Shown: positions 1 through 8,780, numbered from the stretch's first letter. The stretch: DNA of 64,000 bases from Pseudomonas sp. PDM15 (GCF_014851565.1 NZ_JACVAA010000008.1:124001-188000); one strand, 5' to 3'. The notes: a model not told the origin generated them from the letters alone. A program made the numbers and translations.

Positions 1-797
1 TCGGACAGCGGCTCGGTGGTGATCACCTGGGTGCCGCAGGGCATGGACTTGCTGGCCAGCTCCGGCAGCAGGTTGCCCAGGTAGGCGTTGCCGGCCACCA
101 CCACGAACTTGGCCTTCACCCGGCCTTGCGGGGTGTGCACCACCGGGTTGGCGCCGCGCTCGACGCGGACCGCCGGGCTCTGCTCATAGATGATGCCACC
201 GAGGGATTCCACGGCCGCTGCCTCGCCGAGAGCCAGGTTGAGCGGATGGATATGGCCGCCGCTCATGTCGAGCATGCCGCCGACATAACTGTCGGTGTCC
301 ACCACTTCGCGGATGCGCTTCTCGTCCAGCAGCTCCAGCTGGGTGTGGCCGTAGCGCTCCCACAGCTTCTTCTGCGATTCCAGGTGCTTCATGTGCTTGG
401 GAGTGTTGGCGGCAAACACGCCGCCATCCTTCAGGTCGCACTGGATGTCGTACTTGGCGATACGCTCGCGGATGATGCGGCCGCCTTCGAAGGCCATCTG
501 CCCCAGCAGTTGGGCCTGTTTCGGGCCGACGGTGCGTTCGATCACGTCGATGTCGCGGCTATAGCTGTTGACGATTTGTCCGCCGTTGCGGCCGGAGGCA
601 CCAAAACCGACCTTGGCGGCTTCGACGATGGTGACCTTGAAGCCATTCTCCAGCAGGAACAGGGCGGTGGAGAGGCCGGTATAGCCGGCGCCGATGATGC
701 AGACATCGGTCTCGGTCTCGCCCTGCAGGGCCGGGCGCTGCGGAGCAGGATTGGCCGAAGCGGCGTAGTAGGACTGGGGATAGGGTGTGTGCGCCAT
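1..797 (-). CDS. FAD-dependent amine oxidoreductase, PuuB-like (partial, 3' end outside window)
   Basis: The frame opens at the ATG complementary to 795-797 and is still open at base 1, so about 265 N-terminal residues are present. It begins MAHTPYPQSYYAAS and has an FAD-binding Rossmann motif (IIGAGYTGLSTALFLLENG) near residue 35, followed by GFGASGRNGGQ, the DAO-family motif in which FAD contacts the protein. This pattern and the N-terminal YPxSYYAAS are typical of gamma-glutamylputrescine oxidoreductases (PuuB) and related amine oxidases of polyamine breakdown in Pseudomonas. Which amine it uses cannot be told from the fragment. It is transcribed away from the tRNA-Val gene; the Shine-Dalgarno is weak. 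Confidence 0.85.
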   Translation of the reverse strand, partial: MAHTPYPQSYYAASANPAPQRPALQGETETDVCIIGAGYTGLSTALFLLENGFKVTIVEAAKVGFGASGRNGGQIVNSYSRDIDVIERTVGPKQAQLLGQMAFEGGRIIRERIAKYDIQCDLKDGGVFAANTPKHMKHLESQKKLWERYGHTQLELLDEKRIREVVDTDSYVGGMLDMSGGHIHPLNLALGEAAAVESLGGIIYEQSPAVRVERGANPVVHTPQGRVKAKFVVVAGNAYLGNLLPELASKSMPCGTQVITTEPLS

Positions 798-940
798 ATT
801 TGAACCTATGTTCTTTATTTTTTACGGAATGAGCCGATGCTACCCGAGTCAAAATGCGCCGGCTAGCCTCCGTGCAAAATTTTTAACGCTTGGCTGTGCA
901 GCAAAAAATCCGTTTATTCAGAGGCTTAGCGAAAAAGATG

Positions 941-968
941 TTGACACTCCGGCGGATCTCCCTAAAAT
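941..968 (+). promoter_or_regulatory. sigma70 promoter of the tRNA-Val gene
   Basis: A consensus -35 TTGACA at 941-946 is followed after 16 bases by TAAAAT at 963-968, placing the start of transcription a few bases before the tRNA. It is the best sigma70-type promoter seen by eye in the window. Confidence 0.8.
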
Positions 969-981
969 GCGCCTCCATTGC

Positions 982-1058
982 AGGCACATAGCTCAGTTGG
1001 TTAGAGCACCACCTTGACATGGTGGGGGTCGTTGGTTCGAGTCCAATTGTGCCTACCA
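982..1058 (+). tRNA. tRNA-Val (GAC)
   Basis: This is a 77-base cloverleaf. The acceptor strands AGGCACA (982-988) and TGTGCCT pair, the anticodon stem CCACC/GGTGG encloses the loop TTGACAT with anticodon GAC, and the T arm GTTGG-TTCGAGT-CCAAT is normal. The 3' CCA is encoded (1056-1058). A strong promoter lies directly upstream and an intrinsic terminator directly downstream, so it is a single-gene unit separate from thrS. Confidence 0.96.
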
Positions 1059-1064
1059 AATCCG

Positions 1065-1093
1065 AAAGGGGTCGTACATACGACCCCTTTTTT
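1065..1093 (+). terminator. intrinsic terminator after tRNA-Val
   Basis: A perfect ten-base stem AAAGGGGTCG / CGACCCCTTT with a six-base loop is followed by a T run. Confidence 0.9.
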
Positions 1094-1242
1094 ATTGGCT
1101 GCTTGTCAGGGCTGCGGCTTTCTGGAAGCATCCGCGATTCGTTTACCTCCAGTGACTGCGGTCTGTCCCGGTTTGCCGCAAGGCTCCTGCCATCGTCTGG
1201 CAGGCATATCGCCGGATCGCTTCCTGGCTCATCCCAACCCAC

Positions 1243-1263
1243 GTGACCTTTGGTAGGGGTCAC
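1243..1263 (+). promoter_or_regulatory. hairpin in the thrS leader
   Basis: GTGACC (1243-1248) and GGTCAC (1258-1263) form a six-base stem directly before the thrS ribosome-binding site (AGGAGAGGAGG, about 1269). In E. coli thrS is repressed by its own product binding a tRNA-like leader. Whether this smaller hairpin acts similarly is only a suggestion. Nothing else recognisable lies between 1094 and 1242. Confidence 0.3.
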
Positions 1264-1282
1264 CACTAGGAGAGGAGGCGCC

Positions 1283-3205
1283 ATGCCCATCATTACTCTT
1301 CCCGACGGCAGTCAGCGTTCGTTTGATCGTCCCGTTTCCGTGCTCGAGGTGGCTCAGTCCATCGGCGCCGGTCTGGCCAAGGCCACCCTGGCCGGCAAGG
1401 TCAACGGCAGGCAGGTAGACGCCTGTGACTTGATCGAAAGCGACGCCACCCTGCAGATTCTCACGCCGAAGGACGAAGAGGGGCTGGAGATCATCCGCCA
1501 CTCCTGTGCGCACCTGGTCGGTCACGCGGTCAAGCAGCTCTATCCGAACGCCAAGATGGTGATCGGGCCGGTGATTGAGGAAGGCTTCTATTACGACATC
1601 GCCAGCGATCGTCCCTTCACGCCTGAAGACATGGCAGCCATCGAAAAGCGCATGGCTGAGCTGATCGACAAGGATTACGACGTCATCAAGAAGATGACTC
1701 CGCGTGCCGAGGTCATCGAGCTGTTCAAGTCGCGTGGCGAGGAATACAAGCTGCGCCTGATCGACGACATGCCGGACGAGCAGGCCATGGGTCTGTACTT
1801 CCACGAAGAATACGTCGACATGTGCCGCGGCCCGCACGTGCCCAATACGCGCTTCCTCAAGTCCTTCAAACTGACCAAGATTTCCGGTGCCTACTGGCGC
1901 GGCGACTCGAAGAACGAGCAGCTGCAGCGCATCTATGGCACCGCCTGGGCGGACAAGAAGCAGCTGGCTGCCTATATCCAGCGTATCGAAGAGGCCGAGA
2001 AGCGTGACCATCGCCGCATTGGCAAGCAGCTGGACCTGTTCCACCTGCAGGAAGAAGCCCCAGGCATGGTGTTCTGGCATCCGGCTGGCTGGACCGTCTA
2101 CCAGGTGCTCGAGCAGTACATGCGCCAGGTGCAGCGCGAGCATGGCTATGTAGAGGTGCGCACCCCGCAGGTGGTCGACCGCATTCTCTGGGAGCGCTCG
2201 GGTCACTGGTCGAACTACGCCGAGAACATGTTCACCACCAATTCGGAAAACCGCGACTACGCGGTGAAGCCGATGAACTGCCCGTGCCACGTGCAGATCT
2301 TCAATCAGGGTTTGAAGTCCTACCGTGACCTGCCGCTGCGCCTGGCCGAGTTCGGCGCCTGCCACCGCAACGAGCCGTCCGGCGCGCTGCACGGCATCAT
2401 GCGCGTGCGTGGCTTCACTCAGGACGACGCGCACATCTTCTGCACCGAGGAGCAGGTGAAGAAAGAGGCGGCCGACTTCATCAAGCTGACTCTGCAGGTG
2501 TATTCCGACTTCGGCTTCTCCGATATCTCGATGAAGCTGTCCACTCGTCCGGCCAAGCGTGTAGGTTCCGACGAGCTGTGGGATCGCGCCGAAGGTGCGC
2601 TGGCCGATGCGCTGAACGAGTCGGGTCTGGAGTGGGAATATCAGCCGGGTGAGGGCGCCTTCTATGGTCCGAAGATCGAGTTCACCCTCAAAGACTGCCT
2701 GGGGCGTAACTGGCAGTGCGGCACCCTGCAGTACGATCCGAACCTGCCGGAGCGCCTGGATGCCAGCTATATCGCCGAAGATAACAGCCGTATTCGTCCG
2801 GTCATGCTGCACCGTGCCATTCTCGGCTCCTTCGAACGCTTCATCGGCATGCTGATCGAGCACTACGCCGGTGCCTTCCCGTCCTGGCTGGCTCCGGTCC
2901 AGGCGGTGATCATGAATATCACCGACAAGCAGGCCGATTTTGCCCTGGAAGTCGAGAAAACTCTCAACCAAAGCGGGTTCCGTGCCAAGTCCGACTTGAG
3001 AAACGAAAAAATCGGCTTTAAAATCCGCGAGCATACTTTGCTCAAGGTTCCCTATCTCCTGGTTATTGGCGACAGGGAAGTTGAGACACGATCCGTTGCT
3101 GTGCGTACCCGCGAAGGTGTCGACCTGGGCTCCATGCCTCTGGAACAATTCGCCGAACAGCTCAAGCAAGCGGTTTCCCGGCGTGGTCGCCAAGATTCGG
3201 AGTAA
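1283..3205 (+). CDS. thrS: threonine--tRNA ligase
   Basis: Class II threonyl-tRNA synthetase, 640 residues, the usual Pseudomonas length. The frame extends 11 codons further upstream, but the ATG at 1283 (MPIITLPDGSQ) has the strong AGGAGAGGAGG ribosome-binding site and is the conserved family start. Order: TGS domain (about 1-60), editing domain with the HxxxH motif at H73/H77 that removes mischarged Ser, catalytic core with the zinc cysteine in NCPCHVQIF, motif 2 around RNEPSGALHG and motif 3 at GSFERFIGMLIE, then the C-terminal anticodon-binding domain. It is the first gene of the translation operon; infC follows after 2 bases. Confidence 0.98.
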   Translation: MPIITLPDGSQRSFDRPVSVLEVAQSIGAGLAKATLAGKVNGRQVDACDLIESDATLQILTPKDEEGLEIIRHSCAHLVGHAVKQLYPNAKMVIGPVIEEGFYYDIASDRPFTPEDMAAIEKRMAELIDKDYDVIKKMTPRAEVIELFKSRGEEYKLRLIDDMPDEQAMGLYFHEEYVDMCRGPHVPNTRFLKSFKLTKISGAYWRGDSKNEQLQRIYGTAWADKKQLAAYIQRIEEAEKRDHRRIGKQLDLFHLQEEAPGMVFWHPAGWTVYQVLEQYMRQVQREHGYVEVRTPQVVDRILWERSGHWSNYAENMFTTNSENRDYAVKPMNCPCHVQIFNQGLKSYRDLPLRLAEFGACHRNEPSGALHGIMRVRGFTQDDAHIFCTEEQVKKEAADFIKLTLQVYSDFGFSDISMKLSTRPAKRVGSDELWDRAEGALADALNESGLEWEYQPGEGAFYGPKIEFTLKDCLGRNWQCGTLQYDPNLPERLDASYIAEDNSRIRPVMLHRAILGSFERFIGMLIEHYAGAFPSWLAPVQAVIMNITDKQADFALEVEKTLNQSGFRAKSDLRNEKIGFKIREHTLLKVPYLLVIGDREVETRSVAVRTREGVDLGSMPLEQFAEQLKQAVSRRGRQDSE

Positions 3206-3207
3206 TC

Positions 3208-3756
3208 ATTATTAAGCGTGAAATGAGACAGGATAAGCGGGCCGTCCCAAAGGCACCGATCAACGAGAACATCACCGCACGTGAAGTCCGCCTGATTGGC
3301 GCGGATGGCGAGCAGGTTGGCATTGTTTCGATTGATGAGGCACTGCGCATCGCCGAAGAGGCGAAGCTGGATCTGGTAGAGATCTCGGCTGATGCAGTCC
3401 CGCCAGTTTGCCGCATCATGGACTACGGCAAGCACCTGTTCGAGAAGAAGAAGCAAGCTGCTATCGCGAAGAAGAACCAGCACCAGCAGCAGATCAAAGA
3501 AATCAAGTTTCGTCCAGGGACGGAAGAAGGGGATTACCAGGTAAAACTACGCAACCTGGTACGTTTCCTTAATGAAGGGGACAAGGCCAAGGTATCCTTG
3601 CGATTCCGTGGTCGTGAGATGGCCCACCAGGAGCTGGGTATGGAGCTGTTGAAGCGGGTCGAAGCCGACCTCGCCGAACTCGGCACCGTAGAACAGCATC
3701 CTAAGCTGGAAGGACGCCAGCTGATGATGGTCATCGCTCCCAAGAAGCGTAAATAA
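3208..3756 (+). CDS. infC: translation initiation factor IF-3 (AUU start)
   Basis: IF-3 binds the 30S subunit and checks the start codon and initiator tRNA. The first ATG (3223) would cut off conserved N-terminal residues. Upstream in frame are ATT (3208) and ATT (3211) followed by KREMRQDKR, as in other Pseudomonas IF-3, with GGAG at 3199-3202. A rare AUU start is the known means of IF-3 autoregulation in E. coli. 3208 is chosen, but 3211 is equally possible. About 182 residues. N-domain (INENITAREVRLIG), basic linker rich in Lys/Gln (about 85-100) and C-domain (EIKFRPGTEEGDYQVKLRN, FRGREMAHQELG) are complete. Confidence 0.95.
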   Translation: MIKREMRQDKRAVPKAPINENITAREVRLIGADGEQVGIVSIDEALRIAEEAKLDLVEISADAVPPVCRIMDYGKHLFEKKKQAAIAKKNQHQQQIKEIKFRPGTEEGDYQVKLRNLVRFLNEGDKAKVSLRFRGREMAHQELGMELLKRVEADLAELGTVEQHPKLEGRQLMMVIAPKKRK

Positions 3757-3816
3757 CCTCCCGGGCACTGGCAGGCCTGATGGTTATCAGTTGTTAATGA
3801 ATGCGGAGTACCAAAC

Positions 3817-4011
3817 ATGCCAAAGATGAAAACCAAAAGCGGCGCGGCTAAGCGTTTCCTGAAAACTGCTGCCGGCTACAAGCACAAGCACGCTTTCAAG
3901 AGCCACATCCTGACCAAAATGTCCACCAAGCGTAAGCGTCAACTTCGCGGTAGCGAACTGATGCATCCGTCGGACAAGGCAAAAGTCGAGCGCATGCTGC
4001 GCGTTCGTTAA
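3817..4011 (+). CDS. rpmI: 50S ribosomal protein L35
   Basis: This 64-residue, very basic protein starts MPKMKTKSGAAKRFLKT and contains the L35 signature with KHAFKSHILTK. It sits between infC and rplT as in most bacteria, with a GGAG ribosome-binding site before the ATG. It is part of the large ribosomal subunit. Confidence 0.98.
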   Translation: MPKMKTKSGAAKRFLKTAAGYKHKHAFKSHILTKMSTKRKRQLRGSELMHPSDKAKVERMLRVR

Positions 4012-4041
4012 TTCGGTCAAGATATTTAGAGGTAATTACTC

Positions 4042-4398
4042 ATGGCTCGTGTTAAGCGTGGCGTTATCGCTCGTGCTCGTCACAAAAAAATCCTGAAACT
4101 CGCCAAGGGCTACTACGGCGCACGTTCGCGCGTGTTCCGCGTTGCCAAGCAGGCTGTGATCAAGGCAGGCCAATACGCCTACCGTGACCGCCGTCAGCGC
4201 AAGCGTCAGTTCCGTGCTCTGTGGATCGCTCGTATCAACGCTGGTGCTCGCGTCAACGGTCTGTCCTACAGCCGTCTGATCGCTGGCCTGAAAAAAGCGT
4301 CGATCGAAATCGACCGCAAGGTTCTGGCCGATCTGGCAGTGAACGAAAAAGCGGCGTTTGCTGCGATTGTCGAGAAAGCTAAGGCCGTTCTGGCTTAA
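4042..4398 (+). CDS. rplT: 50S ribosomal protein L20
   Basis: 118 residues beginning MARVKRGVIARARHKKILK, the standard L20 length and start. L20 binds 23S rRNA early in 50S assembly, and in E. coli it represses its own operon. It follows rpmI after 30 bases; a strong hairpin separates it from pheS. Confidence 0.98.
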   Translation: MARVKRGVIARARHKKILKLAKGYYGARSRVFRVAKQAVIKAGQYAYRDRRQRKRQFRALWIARINAGARVNGLSYSRLIAGLKKASIEIDRKVLADLAVNEKAAFAAIVEKAKAVLA

Positions 4399-4441
4399 GT
4401 CCCCCGACAATCACCGGGCTCGCCCGGTGGCAACGTCAAAG

Positions 4442-4477
4442 ATAGGGGAAGAGCCTTCAAGCTCTTCCCCTATTTCG
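4442..4477 (+). terminator. terminator/attenuator between rplT and pheS
   Basis: A perfect 13-base stem (ATAGGGGAAGAGC at 4442-4454, GCTCTTCCCCTAT at 4461-4473) with loop CTTCAA is followed by TTTCG. A second small hairpin (CACCGGGCTCGCCCGGTG) lies at about 4411-4428. In E. coli pheST is attenuated at this place by a Phe-rich leader peptide (pheM). No ATG-started leader ORF is visible between 4399 and 4441 here. The short T run suggests partial read-through into pheS. Confidence 0.75.
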
Positions 4478-4493
4478 TATCTGGAGTCCGTAC

Positions 4494-5510
4494 ATGGAAA
4501 ACCTGGATGCATTGGTCTCGCAAGCGCTTGAGGCCGTGCAAAACACCGCAGACGTGAACACCCTGGAACAGCTCCGGGTTCAGTATCTCGGCAAGAAGGG
4601 CGAATTGACCGCCCTGATGCAGACCCTGGGCAAGCTGTCGGCCGAAGAGCGTCCGCAGGCTGGCGCCTTGATCAACGCTGCCAAGAATCAGGTTCAGGAC
4701 GCCCTGAACGCCCGCAAATCCGTGCTTGAGCAGGCTCTGCTCGCCGAGAAGCTGGCGTCCGAGCGTATTGACGTAACCCTGCCTGGCCGTGGCCAGGCCT
4801 CCGGTGGCCTGCATCCGGTCACCCGCACCCTCGAGCGCGTCGAGCAGTTCTTCACCCATATCGGCTACAACGTGGCCGAGGGTCCGGAAGTCGAAGACGA
4901 CTACCACAACTTCGAAGCCCTCAACATCCCCGGCCACCACCCGGCGCGGGCGATGCACGATACCTTCTATTTCAACGCCAATATGCTGCTGCGCACCCAC
5001 ACCTCGCCGGTACAGGTGCGCACCATGGAATCGCAGCAGCCGCCGATCCGCATCGTCTGCCCCGGCCGCGTGTACCGCTGCGACTCCGATATCACCCACT
5101 CGCCGATGTTCCACCAGGTCGAAGGTCTGCTGATCGACGAGGGCATCAGCTTCGCCGACCTCAAGGGCACCATCGAGGAATTCCTTCGGGTGTTCTTCGA
5201 GAAGCCGCTGGGCGTGCGTTTCCGTCCGTCCTTCTTCCCCTTCACCGAGCCATCGGCCGAAGTCGATATGCAGTGCGTGATGTGCTCCGGCAAGGGCTGC
5301 CGCGTGTGCAAGCAGACCGGTTGGCTGGAAGTGATGGGCTGCGGCATGGTGCATCCGAACGTGCTGCGCATGAGCGGCATCGATCCGGAGAAATACTCCG
5401 GCTTCGCCTTCGGCATGGGTGTCGAGCGCCTGGCCATGCTGCGCTACGGCGTCAACGACTTGCGCCTGTTCTTCGATAACGACCTGCGGTTCCTGGCGCA
5501 ATTCCGCTAG
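4494..5510 (+). CDS. pheS: phenylalanine--tRNA ligase alpha subunit
   Basis: 338 residues, the normal alpha-subunit length. The N-terminal coiled-coil (about 1-90) that grips tRNA is followed by the class II catalytic domain. That domain shows GLHPVTRTLE, FEALNIPGHHPARAMHDTFY (motif 1/2 region), SPMFHQVEGL and the C-terminal GFAFGMGVERLAMLRYG (motif 3). It forms the alpha2beta2 enzyme with PheT, encoded 43 bases downstream. Confidence 0.98.
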   Translation: MENLDALVSQALEAVQNTADVNTLEQLRVQYLGKKGELTALMQTLGKLSAEERPQAGALINAAKNQVQDALNARKSVLEQALLAEKLASERIDVTLPGRGQASGGLHPVTRTLERVEQFFTHIGYNVAEGPEVEDDYHNFEALNIPGHHPARAMHDTFYFNANMLLRTHTSPVQVRTMESQQPPIRIVCPGRVYRCDSDITHSPMFHQVEGLLIDEGISFADLKGTIEEFLRVFFEKPLGVRFRPSFFPFTEPSAEVDMQCVMCSGKGCRVCKQTGWLEVMGCGMVHPNVLRMSGIDPEKYSGFAFGMGVERLAMLRYGVNDLRLFFDNDLRFLAQFR

Positions 5511-5553
5511 GCCGCATGACCCGTATCGAATTCGCTTAAGGAGAACAGACAGC

Positions 5554-7932
5554 ATGAAATTCAGTGAACAGTGGCTGCGCAGCTGGGTGAACCCGGCAGT
5601 TTCGCGCGACGAGCTGGTGGCCCGCCTATCCATGGTCGGCCTGGAAGTGGACGCCGTGATCCCGGTCGCCGGCCAGTTCAGCGGCGTGGTGGTGGGCGAG
5701 ATCCTCAGCGCCGAACAGCACCCGGACGCCGACAAGTTGCGCGTATGCCAGGTCAGCAACGGCAGTGCCACCTTCCAGGTGGTCTGCGGCGCGCCCAATG
5801 CGCGCGCCGGTATCAAGATTCCCTTCGCCATGATCGGCGCCGAGCTGCCGGGCGACTTCAAGATCAAGCAGGCCAAGCTGCGCGGCGTGGAGTCTCAGGG
5901 CATGCTCTGCTCGGCCTCCGAGCTGCAGATCAGCGAGGACAACAACGGCTTGATGGAGCTGGCGGCGGACGCCCCGGTTGGCCAGAGCCTGCGCGAATAC
6001 CTCGGTCTGGACGATGCCAGCATCGAGATCGGCCTGACCCCGAACCGCGGCGACTGCCTGTCGCTGGCCGGTCTGGCCCGCGAAGTCGGCGCTATCTATG
6101 CCGCTCCGGTAACGACTGTATCCGTCGTCCCTGTCGCGGCTGCGCATGACGAAGTGCGCCCGGTCGAAGTACTGGCCCCCGAGGCCTGCCCACGTTACCT
6201 GGGCCGCGTAGTCCGCAATGTCGACCTGTCCAAGTCGACCCCGCTGTGGATGGTCGAGCGCCTGCGTCGTTCCGACATCCGCAGCATCGACGCCGCCGTC
6301 GACGTCACCAACTACGTGATGCTCGAACTCGGCCAGCCGATGCACGCCTTCGACCTCGCCGAGATCAACGGCGGCATCCGCGTACGCATGGCGGAAGAGG
6401 GCGAGAAGCTGGTCCTGCTGGACGGCCAGGAAGTCAGCCTACGCGCCGACACCCTGGTGATCGCCGACCACAACCGCGCCCTGGCCATCGCCGGCGTGAT
6501 GGGTGGTGAGCACAGCGGCGTCAGCGACAAGACTCGCGACCTGTTCCTGGAAAGCGCTTTCTTCGACACCATCTCGGTGGCCGGCAAGGCTCGCTCCTAT
6601 GGCCTGCACACCGATTCCTCGCACCGCTTCGAGCGTGGCGTGGACTCGCAGCTGGCGCGCAATGCCATGGAACGCGCCACCGCACTGCTGCTGGAGATCG
6701 TCGGCGGCGAAGCCGGTCCGATCATCGAAGTGGCCAGCGCTACCGACCTGCCAAACGTCGCGCCGATCACCCTGCGTGCCGAGCGCATCAGTCAGATGCT
6801 GAGCATGGACATGGACGACGCCGAGGTCGAGCGCCTGCTCAACGCGCTGGGCCTGAGCACCGTCGCCCAGGGCGCCGGCCAGTGGCAGGTCAGCGTGCCG
6901 AGCCATCGCTTCGACATCAGCCTGGAAGTGGACCTGATCGAAGAGCTGGGTCGCCTGTACGGCTACAACCGTCTGCCGGTGCGCTACCCGCAGGCTCGCC
7001 TGGCCCCGCAGGCCAAGGCCGAGGCCCGTGCCGAGCTGCCGGCCCTGCGCCGCCTGCTGGTCGCGCGCGGTTATCAGGAGGCCATCACCTACAGCTTCAT
7101 CGATCCCAAGCTGTTCGAGCTGTTCAACCCGGGCGTGGCGCCGCTGCAGCTGGCCAACCCGATCTCCGCCGACATGGCCGCCATGCGTTCCTCGCTGTGG
7201 CCGGGCCTGGTCAAGGCGCTGGAGCACAACCTCAACCGTCAGCAGTCGCGCGTGCGTCTGTTCGAGAGCGGCCTGCGCTTCATCGGTCAGCTCGAAGGCC
7301 TGAAGCAGGAAGCCATGCTGGCGGGCGTGATCAGCGGCAGCCGCCTGCCGGAAGCCTGGGCCAACGGTCGTGAGAGCGTGGACTTCTACGACCTCAAGGC
7401 CGATGTCGAAGCGCTGCTGGGCTATGCCGGCGCCGCCGATGCCTTCAGCTTCGTGCCGGGCGAGCATCCGGCCCTGCACCCGGGCCAGACCGCACGTATC
7501 GAGCGGGAAGGGCGTCTGGTCGGTTTCCTCGGTGCGATGCACCCGGAGCTGGCCAAGACCCTGGGTCTGGATCAGCCGGTGTTCCTCTTCGAGCTGGTAC
7601 TGGCCGAAGTGGCGACCGGGCGCATGCCGGCGTTCAGCGAACTGTCACGCTTCCCCGAGGTGCGCCGCGACCTGGCCCTGCTGGTGGACCGCGAGCAACC
7701 GGCCGAAGCCGTGCTCGCCACCATCCGCGAGGCCGCGGGCGAATGGCTGACGGACCTCAGACTGTTTGACGTGTATCACGGTAAAGGCATTGATCCACAT
7801 AGAAAAAGCCTGGCCGTTGGCTTGACCTGGCAACATCCATCGCGCACTCTTAACGACGATGAGGTGAATACAACTACGCAAAACATCATCACCTCGCTGG
7901 AAGAAAGGTTCAACGCCACGTTAAGGAAGTAG
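5554..7932 (+). CDS. pheT: phenylalanine--tRNA ligase beta subunit
   Basis: 792 residues starting MKFSEQWLRSWVNP at 5554, after AAGGAG. The frame is open further upstream inside pheS, but that extension has no similarity to the family. Domains in order: N-terminal piece, EMAP/tRNA-binding OB fold (about 40-150, with HPDADKLRVC), B3/B4 editing region that hydrolyses Tyr-tRNA(Phe), B5, catalytic-like core and the C-terminal ferredoxin-fold anticodon-binding domain (FSELSRFPEVRRDLALLVD onward). It ends 3 bases before ihfA. Confidence 0.98.
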   Translation: MKFSEQWLRSWVNPAVSRDELVARLSMVGLEVDAVIPVAGQFSGVVVGEILSAEQHPDADKLRVCQVSNGSATFQVVCGAPNARAGIKIPFAMIGAELPGDFKIKQAKLRGVESQGMLCSASELQISEDNNGLMELAADAPVGQSLREYLGLDDASIEIGLTPNRGDCLSLAGLAREVGAIYAAPVTTVSVVPVAAAHDEVRPVEVLAPEACPRYLGRVVRNVDLSKSTPLWMVERLRRSDIRSIDAAVDVTNYVMLELGQPMHAFDLAEINGGIRVRMAEEGEKLVLLDGQEVSLRADTLVIADHNRALAIAGVMGGEHSGVSDKTRDLFLESAFFDTISVAGKARSYGLHTDSSHRFERGVDSQLARNAMERATALLLEIVGGEAGPIIEVASATDLPNVAPITLRAERISQMLSMDMDDAEVERLLNALGLSTVAQGAGQWQVSVPSHRFDISLEVDLIEELGRLYGYNRLPVRYPQARLAPQAKAEARAELPALRRLLVARGYQEAITYSFIDPKLFELFNPGVAPLQLANPISADMAAMRSSLWPGLVKALEHNLNRQQSRVRLFESGLRFIGQLEGLKQEAMLAGVISGSRLPEAWANGRESVDFYDLKADVEALLGYAGAADAFSFVPGEHPALHPGQTARIEREGRLVGFLGAMHPELAKTLGLDQPVFLFELVLAEVATGRMPAFSELSRFPEVRRDLALLVDREQPAEAVLATIREAAGEWLTDLRLFDVYHGKGIDPHRKSLAVGLTWQHPSRTLNDDEVNTTTQNIITSLEERFNATLRK

Positions 7933-7935
7933 CGT

Positions 7936-8238
7936 ATGGGGGCTCTGACGAAAGCTGAGATGGCGGAACGTCTGTATGAAGAGCTTGGCCTGAATAAGCG
8001 GGAAGCCAAGGAGTTGGTGGAGCTGTTTTTCGAGGAAATCCGCCACGCGCTGGAAGACAACGAACAGGTCAAATTGTCCGGTTTCGGCAATTTCGATCTG
8101 CGCGACAAACGTCAGCGCCCGGGCCGCAATCCGAAAACAGGCGAAGAAATCCCGATCACGGCTCGCCGTGTTGTCACCTTTCGTCCGGGCCAGAAATTGA
8201 AGGCCAGAGTAGAGGCATATGCTGGAACCAAGTCATAA
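7936..8238 (+). CDS. ihfA: integration host factor subunit alpha
   Basis: 100 residues, MGALTKAEMAERLYEELGLN, virtually the textbook Pseudomonas IHF-alpha. The beta-arm carries PGRNPKTGEEIPI with the intercalating proline. With IhfB it bends DNA at specific sites in promoters, recombination sites and replication origins. It is co-transcribed with pheT and overlaps the following MerR-type gene by 20 bases. Confidence 0.98.
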   Translation: MGALTKAEMAERLYEELGLNKREAKELVELFFEEIRHALEDNEQVKLSGFGNFDLRDKRQRPGRNPKTGEEIPITARRVVTFRPGQKLKARVEAYAGTKS

Positions 8239-8575
8239 CGACGAGCTGCCGCCTATCCCTGGCAAACGCTACTTCACCATCGGCGAAGTCAGCGACCTCT
8301 GTGCCGTCAAGCCTCATGTTTTGCGTTACTGGGAGCAGGAGTTTCCTCAGCTCAATCCGGTGAAGCGGCGGGGTAACCGTCGTTACTATCAGCGCCAAGA
8401 TGTGCTGATGATCCGCCAGATCCGAGCGCTCCTGTACGATCAGGGCTTCACCATCGGCGGGGCGCGTCAGCGTCTCTCCGGCGACGAAGCCAAGGACGAC
8501 ACCACCCAGTACAAGCAGCTGATCCGGCAGATGATTGCCGAGCTCGAGGATGTTCTGCTGGTGCTTCGCAAGTAA
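8219..8575 (+). CDS. MerR-family transcriptional regulator
   Basis: 118 residues with the MerR winged helix at the N-terminus (YFTIGEVSDLCAVKPHVLRYWEQEFPQL) and a coiled-coil toward the C-terminus. There is no Cys cluster for metal sensing. It is the conserved last gene of this operon in Pseudomonas and starts inside ihfA, so it is translationally coupled. The regulatory target is not evident. Confidence 0.9.
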   Translation: MLEPSHNDELPPIPGKRYFTIGEVSDLCAVKPHVLRYWEQEFPQLNPVKRRGNRRYYQRQDVLMIRQIRALLYDQGFTIGGARQRLSGDEAKDDTTQYKQLIRQMIAELEDVLLVLRK

Positions 8576-8657
8576 GTGCTCAGCGGTAAAAAAAACTTCC
8601 ACAATTCAGCAGCTTATTGTAAAGTCCTCCCCGCTTCCGGTAACTCGGAAGCATCGT

Positions 8658-8734
8658 CGGGGCGTAGCGCAGCCCGGTAGCGCACTTGCATGGGGTGCAA
8701 GGGGTCGAGTGTTCGAATCACTCCGTCCCGACCA
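8658..8734 (+). tRNA. tRNA-Pro (GGG)
   Basis: 77-base cloverleaf: acceptor CGGGGCG (8658-8664) pairs with CGTCCCG, one pair being G-T. The anticodon stem CTTGC/GCAAG holds the loop ATGGGGT with anticodon GGG. The T arm is AGTGTTCGAATCACT and CCA is encoded at 8732-8734. Foreign DNA begins shortly downstream, as is common at tRNA 3' ends. Confidence 0.96.
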
Positions 8735-8745
8735 AAAAACCCTAG

Positions 8746-8780
8746 AAAACCCAGTCACTTAGCGGTGACTGGGTTTTCTT
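8746..8780 (+). terminator. intrinsic terminator after tRNA-Pro
   Basis: A 13-base stem AAAACCCAGTCAC / GTGACTGGGTTTT with loop TTAGCG, then a T-rich tail. Confidence 0.88.

Noticed and set aside
1229..3193. 654-codon open frame on the minus strand opposite thrS
   Set aside because: Mirror frame of the high-GC thrS gene with no recognisable protein; thrS on the plus strand is certain.
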